9,855 bases of DNA, taken from NCBI GenBank assembly GCA_946646575.1, contig CAMPCR010000034.1, forward strand, positions 1-9,855, read 5' to 3'. Of this stretch, positions 6,063 through 9,855 are shown in pieces; position 1 is the stretch's first letter, and each line of letters opens with the position of its first letter. Under the pieces are notes generated by a model. That model was not told where the DNA came from. It saw only the letters and a program-made list of their open reading frames with translations, and made no database searches. The translations under genes were made by a program, and so were the position numbers. The stretch is from UBA3222 sp002363035. GTDB lineage: Bacteria > Verrucomicrobiota > Verrucomicrobiia > Opitutales > UBA9783.

Positions 6063-8561
6063 ATGAAACACGCGAACAACCGTCATTCCATCTCCAAACA
6101 GCCGTCAACATCGTCGAAAGCACCGTTGACACAAGCCTCTTTAAAAGCGGCGATCGTGCGACACCTGCATCAAACGGTGGCACGCAACGAAGCCGATGCG
6201 CGACCGCACGACTGGTGGGTTGCGACCTGTTATGCCGTTCGCGATCATCTGTTGCAACGGATGACGGAGAGCCAGGAAGAACAGGTGCAACGGGACGACA
6301 AACGCGTCTATTATTTTTCGCTCGAATATCTCATGGGGCGTTTATTGCAAACGAACCTCGATAATTTGGCGATCGAAGTTCCGCTGGCGGCGGCATTAAA
6401 GGAACTCGGGCAGGACTATGAACAACTGCGGCATGAAGAAGACGATCCGGGACTCGGGAACGGCGGTCTGGGGCGTTTGGCAGCGTGCTTCATGGATTCG
6501 CTGGCGACACTGGATATTCCGGCGATCGGTTACGGGATTTTGTACGAATTCGGTCTGTTCCGGCAGGCGATTGTGAACAACCGACAAGAGGAAATGCCCG
6601 ACAACTGGCTGCGTTTCGGCAATCCGTGGTGTTTAATGCGCACCAGCCGCACGCAAACGATACGCTTCGGCGGACGCATCGAAACCGTTTGCACCGACCG
6701 CGGCGACACGGCAATACGCTGGGTCGACACCCAAAGCCTTATCGGAGTGCCGTGGGACGTTCCCGTTGCCGGTTACCGCGGACAAACCGTCAACTTCCTG
6801 CGTTTATGGCAGGCGCGCGCTTCGGAGGAATTTAACTTCAAGAAATTCGACGAAGGCGGCTACATTGAAGCGGTTCGCGACAAAACGTACGGCGAAACGG
6901 TTTCAAAAATCCTCTATCCCAACGATAAACTGGAAGACGGGAAAAAACTGCGTCTGCTGCAACAGTACTTCTTTGCCTCCTGTTCGTTGCAGGATATTTT
7001 GCGTCGCTATCAGGCATCCCATAAAACGTGGGACGAATTTCCGAAAAAGGTCGTTATTCAGCTCAACGACACGCATCCGTCGATTGCCGTTCCCGAACTG
7101 ATGCGGTTGCTCATCGACGAAGAAGGTTTCGCCTGGGAAGACGCCTGGAAGCTGTGCCGTTCCGTTTTCGCCTACACCAACCATACGCTGTTGCCGGAAG
7201 CCCTCGAAAAATGGAGCGTTCCGTTGATGCGTTTGCTGTTGCCGCGCCATCTGCAACTTATTTACGAAATCAACGATTGGTTTCTGAAGCATGAAGTCGA
7301 AAAGCAATGGCCGGGCGACGATGAAAAAAAGCGCGAATTGTCGCTCATCGAAGAAGGCGAACCGCAGTACGTCCGCATGGCGTACCTGGCGATTGTCGGC
7401 AGTTTTTCGGTGAACGGCGTCGCCGAACTGCACACGCGTCTCCTTCGACAGCGGCTGTTCCCGGGTTTTGATGTTCTTTATCCGAACAAATTCAACAACA
7501 AAACCAACGGTATTACTCCGCGCCGCTGGCTGCACGTTGCCAATCCGCGCCTGTCGAACCTCATCACGGAAGCCCTCGGCAACGAACAATGGGTGAAAGA
7601 TTTGGAACAACTGCGGGGATTGGAAAAGTTTGCGGAAGACGATGCGTTTCTGGAACGTTACCGCGCGGTCAAGCAAGCCAATAAAGCGGATTTCGCCCGT
7701 TGGTTATGCGAAGAATTCGGATTTCCCGTCGATCCGAGCGCGCTGTTCGACGTTCAGGTGAAGCGCATCCACGAATACAAACGGCAACACTTAAAGTTAC
7801 TGCACTGCCTGAAGTTGTACTTCGACCTGTTGCACGGCAATGCGTCGGATGCCCCGAAACGCGTGGTGTTGATTGCCGGGAAAGCGGCACCGGGATATTT
7901 GTTCGCGAAGGAAATCATCCATGCGATCAACGTTGTCGCGCAGCGCGTCAATAACGACCAACGGCTGAACGGGAAACTGCAAATCTTTTTCCTTCCCGAT
8001 TACAATGTTTCGCTCGCCGAACGCATCATTCCGACCGCCGATCTGTCGGAACAGATTTCCACCGCCGGCAAAGAAGCGTCGGGAACCGGCAACATGAAGC
8101 TCGGTCTCAACGGCGCCTGCACCATCGGCACGCTCGACGGCGCCAACGTGGAAATGCTGGAACATGTCGGAGCCGAAAACATCTTCATCTTCGGTCACAC
8201 CGTCGAAGAGCTGGAAGAATTGCAACAAAACGGTTACCGCCCGTATGACGTGTACAACGCCGATGCGGAATTAAAGTGCCTGCTCGACTGGATGGCGGCG
8301 GACTGTTTCGAAGACAACGGTCGTTATCCGCTGCGCGCTGTCCGCAATTCCCTCCTTGACGGCGGCGATCCGTTCTTTGTCCTGGCAGATTTCCGCGCCT
8401 ATTGCGACACACAGCAACTTTGCGAACGTTTGTATCAACAGCCGCGTGTTTGGACGCAAAAGGCACTGTTCAATACCGCGCGCCTCGGGTATTTTTCGAG
8501 CGATCGAACCATAAGGGAGTATATGAGGGATGTGTGGGGTTCTTCGGCGAGTAAAGCTTAA
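6063..8561 (+). CDS. glgP: Glycogen/maltodextrin phosphorylase, GT35
   Basis: GlgP uses phosphate to release glucose-1-phosphate from the non-reducing ends of alpha-1,4 glucans. The 832-residue protein spans the whole family. The pyridoxal-phosphate signature EASGTGNMKLGLN lies at 671-683, with the PLP lysine K679 equivalent to K680 of rabbit muscle phosphorylase. KRIHEYKRQ begins at K567, with R568 and K573 as phosphate-site residues. H374 in YTNHTLLPEAL matches the rabbit active-site H377. The N-terminal YYFSLEYLMGR and GLGNGGLGRLAACFMDS are typical. The first 22 or so residues are Ser/Thr/Lys-rich and not conserved, so translation could begin slightly later, but no better start is evident. 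There is no Shine-Dalgarno. The gene has the same orientation as glgB 3 kb upstream, and GlgB makes the branched polymer that this enzyme degrades. Whether it prefers glycogen or maltodextrin cannot be told from sequence. Confidence 0.98.
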   Translation: MKHANNRHSISKQPSTSSKAPLTQASLKAAIVRHLHQTVARNEADARPHDWWVATCYAVRDHLLQRMTESQEEQVQRDDKRVYYFSLEYLMGRLLQTNLDNLAIEVPLAAALKELGQDYEQLRHEEDDPGLGNGGLGRLAACFMDSLATLDIPAIGYGILYEFGLFRQAIVNNRQEEMPDNWLRFGNPWCLMRTSRTQTIRFGGRIETVCTDRGDTAIRWVDTQSLIGVPWDVPVAGYRGQTVNFLRLWQARASEEFNFKKFDEGGYIEAVRDKTYGETVSKILYPNDKLEDGKKLRLLQQYFFASCSLQDILRRYQASHKTWDEFPKKVVIQLNDTHPSIAVPELMRLLIDEEGFAWEDAWKLCRSVFAYTNHTLLPEALEKWSVPLMRLLLPRHLQLIYEINDWFLKHEVEKQWPGDDEKKRELSLIEEGEPQYVRMAYLAIVGSFSVNGVAELHTRLLRQRLFPGFDVLYPNKFNNKTNGITPRRWLHVANPRLSNLITEALGNEQWVKDLEQLRGLEKFAEDDAFLERYRAVKQANKADFARWLCEEFGFPVDPSALFDVQVKRIHEYKRQHLKLLHCLKLYFDLLHGNASDAPKRVVLIAGKAAPGYLFAKEIIHAINVVAQRVNNDQRLNGKLQIFFLPDYNVSLAERIIPTADLSEQISTAGKEASGTGNMKLGLNGACTIGTLDGANVEMLEHVGAENIFIFGHTVEELEELQQNGYRPYDVYNADAELKCLLDWMAADCFEDNGRYPLRAVRNSLLDGGDPFFVLADFRAYCDTQQLCERLYQQPRVWTQKALFNTARLGYFSSDRTIREYMRDVWGSSASKA

Positions 8562-8660
8562 TAGTGAAGAAGCAGAGCGGAAACTGAAAGAGACAGTGAG
8601 AAGTGATTTAAACAAAATGAAGCGGCACTAATACCGCAAGATACTGTAAAAAAGTCTTCC

Positions 8661-8694
8661 GAGTAACTTTTTGACAAGTGGGCAAATGTTACTC
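8661..8694. repeat. Inverted repeat between convergent glgP and alkD
   Basis: GAGTAAC (8661-8667) pairs perfectly with GTTACTC (8688-8694) around a 20-base loop that starts with a T run. It sits in the 134-base convergent gap, directly after the alkD stop on the minus strand and about 100 bases after glgP. It could be a weak bidirectional terminator, but there is no U tract after the stem. A second small hairpin, GCGG/CCGC, is at 8622-8637. Confidence 0.35.
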
Positions 8695-8695
8695 T

Positions 8696-9382
8696 TCATT
8701 TAGTAATGTTGATCTCTTTGTTTTTTCTTACCCACTCCAACGCATACCATCTCATTACACTCGGTGCCTCGCAATGCTTCCGAAAAAAATGCAAAACACT
8801 TTCCACATCCCGCTTGCTGACTTCGCGCAACATCCAGCCGCAGGCTTTGTATATCAGCGGATGCGGGTGATGAAGAAAACGTTCACACAGTTCAAGAGTC
8901 AATGCAAACTGTCCCGATTTAGTCAATGGTAATGTCGCAACGACGGCAATGCGGTTTTCCCAAAGATTTTCTTTATCGGCTAAATTTAAAATCACATCGT
9001 TGTTTCCCGTTTGCAGACAAAACTTTCCGACAATATGTGGTGCCGACACATCGACCAGGTCCCAATTGTTGACAAATTTTGTATTGCGTAAATAAATTCC
9101 CAGAACTTCATGCGAGTTTTTTGGAAATTTTTCATCCAACAACACCAACGCCGTATAACGCGCTTCGTGCAACGGCTGTTGCAGTAACTGTTCGCAGGCT
9201 TCAAGTGAAACCGAACGATTGTTTTTGACGATTTTCCGCGACAACGGAACAGGTGCGCCATAAAGCGTATCGCCCTCGCCATATCCACCAGGGATAATTT
9301 GCAGACCTCTTAAAGCAAATATCGGAACCCTTGTTGATTTAAAACGTTCGATTTAATCGAGGATGATTTTAGATTCGTCCAT
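8696..9382 (-). pseudogene. alkD: AlkD-family DNA alkylation repair glycosylase with in-frame TAA at codon 10
   Basis: AlkD-type HEAT-repeat glycosylases excise N3- and N7-alkylated purines. From the ATG at 9382 the frame gives 229 codons, the usual family length, but codon 10 (9353-9355) is TAA. Everything after it is well preserved: GGYGEGDTLYG, then NNWDLVD, WENRIAVVAT and KACGWMLREVSKRD. The active-site residues W107, D111, R144 and W183 match W109, D113, R148 and W187 of Bacillus cereus AlkD with nearly equal spacing. The family usually has Glu or Gln near this N-terminal site, so one base change (GAA or CAA to TAA) could explain the stop. A TTG at 9244 could start a 182-residue product, but that would lose the conserved YGEGD region; no ATG or GTG lies between the TAA and YGEGD. 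It is a recent pseudogene, a gene with a rare start codon, or a sequencing error. Confidence 0.82.
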
Positions 9383-9637
9383 TCAGGGAAAACCACGCAT
9401 ATCCCAGCACCACCCATACCATATCTCACGGAAACATCCGCAATACGTCAATTCAATCAAAGCACTGGCAAACAACTTATGCACCACAATTGCCTTCTAG
9501 ATCACATACTTCGGGTAACCCCCCCCCTCGACAAAACCTCTCTAAACTTCAAAGTAACAAATACTAAAAGCTCAACAAAGAAAACAACACAGACCAATCA
9601 AAGACATGCACACACCCCAATCAACCCCGTTGTCCTC
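9383..9637. other. Intergenic region between rpmA and alkD, G-poor on plus strand, with C9 tract
   Basis: I see no gene, tRNA or clear terminator in this 255-base stretch. The plus strand is rich in A and C and poor in G (9 G in 9541-9660), so the minus-strand transcript leaving rpmA would be rich in G and U. A run of nine C lies at 9519-9527. A TTGACG hexamer on the minus strand (9451-9446) could be a -35 for alkD, but no good -10 follows. Confidence 0.55.
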
Positions 9638-9855
9638 TTACGCCCTTACCACCCCCACCCTTCGATGCTCCTTATCCCACTCAACCACCCCGTCAATCAA
9701 CGCAAACAAGGTAAAATCCCGTCCTAAGCCGACGTTTTTTCCGGGATGGTATTGCGTGCCGCGCTGGCGCATGAGGATTGTTCCGGCACGCACTTTTTCT
9801 CCGCCGTAACGTTTGACGCCCAAATTCTTGCAACGACTGTCCCGTCCGTTCCGCG
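9638..9855 (-). CDS. rpmA: 50S ribosomal protein L27, C-terminal part, cut by window edge
   Basis: L27 sits near the peptidyl transferase centre of the large ribosomal subunit. The minus strand from the window edge encodes 71 complete codons ending in TAA at 9638-9640. RNGRDSRCKNLGVKRYGGE, then RQRGTQYHPGKNVGLGRD and FALIDGVVEW, are hallmark L27 sequence. The missing N-terminus, about a dozen residues, lies beyond the window. L27 usually follows rplU (L21), which would lie upstream outside this window. The last residues (KEHRRVGVVRA) are less conserved, as is usual. Confidence 0.95.
   Translation of the reverse strand, partial: RNGRDSRCKNLGVKRYGGEKVRAGTILMRQRGTQYHPGKNVGLGRDFTLFALIDGVVEWDKEHRRVGVVRA

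Noticed and set aside
6903..7676. 257-residue minus-strand open frame opposite glgP
   Set aside because: It is antisense to conserved phosphorylase sequence, with no start signal or recognisable motif.
9383..9487. 34-residue GTG-started frame ending next to the alkD ATG
   Set aside because: It is short, Trp/Cys-rich without recognisable similarity, and has no ribosome binding site; probably chance.
9383..9637. A tRNA or small RNA gene in the rpmA-alkD gap
   Set aside because: No T-loop-like GGTTCGA sequence or paired acceptor arms were found on either strand.
1..9855. CRISPR array, insertion sequence or prophage
   Set aside because: No regularly spaced short repeats, transposase or phage genes are visible, and I found no flanking direct repeats around the inserted paralog pair.

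Overview
The window looks like chromosomal DNA from a bacterium of moderate GC content. The metabolic genes are roughly 50-57% GC; one stretch in the middle is far more AT-rich. The FabH N-terminus, the GlgB and GlgP types and the apparent lack of Shine-Dalgarno sequences would suit a PVC-group organism such as a Verrucomicrobiota/Opitutia-like lineage. That placement is an impression from memory of the families, not a result.

Layout, left to right. Positions 1-249 (minus) are the first 83 codons of fabH, the ketoacyl-ACP synthase that starts fatty acid synthesis. A 291-base divergent intergenic region with a sigma70-like promoter leads into glgB (541-2973, plus), the glycogen branching enzyme. 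This GlgB carries a Cys-containing insertion of about 150 residues in its C-terminal beta domain. After a 403-base gap come two minus-strand genes, joined by a TAATG overlap and transcribed from 5904 towards 3377. They are tandem paralogs encoding signal-peptide proteins of a family I do not recognise. The upstream copy (402 aa) is intact, with a 28-residue acidic tandem repeat. The downstream copy (440 codons) is interrupted by one in-frame TGA, although homology continues beyond it. Then follows glgP (6063-8561, plus), glycogen phosphorylase, with a candidate promoter whose -35 lies in a perfect palindrome. Beyond it on the minus strand are an alkD-type DNA glycosylase gene (8696-9382) with an in-frame TAA at codon 10, a 255-base G-poor intergenic stretch, and the 3' part of rpmA (ribosomal protein L27).

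How the genes fit together: GlgB inserts alpha-1,6 branches into glycogen and GlgP degrades its alpha-1,4 chains to glucose-1-phosphate, so the two plus-strand genes form a split glycogen locus. The minus-strand paralog pair sits between them like an inserted cassette. The paralog pair, with its signal peptides, acidic repeats and basic tails, and the GlgB insertion are the least explained parts of the window. Two otherwise well-preserved genes each broken by a single nonsense codon suggest either recent gene decay or sequencing errors.
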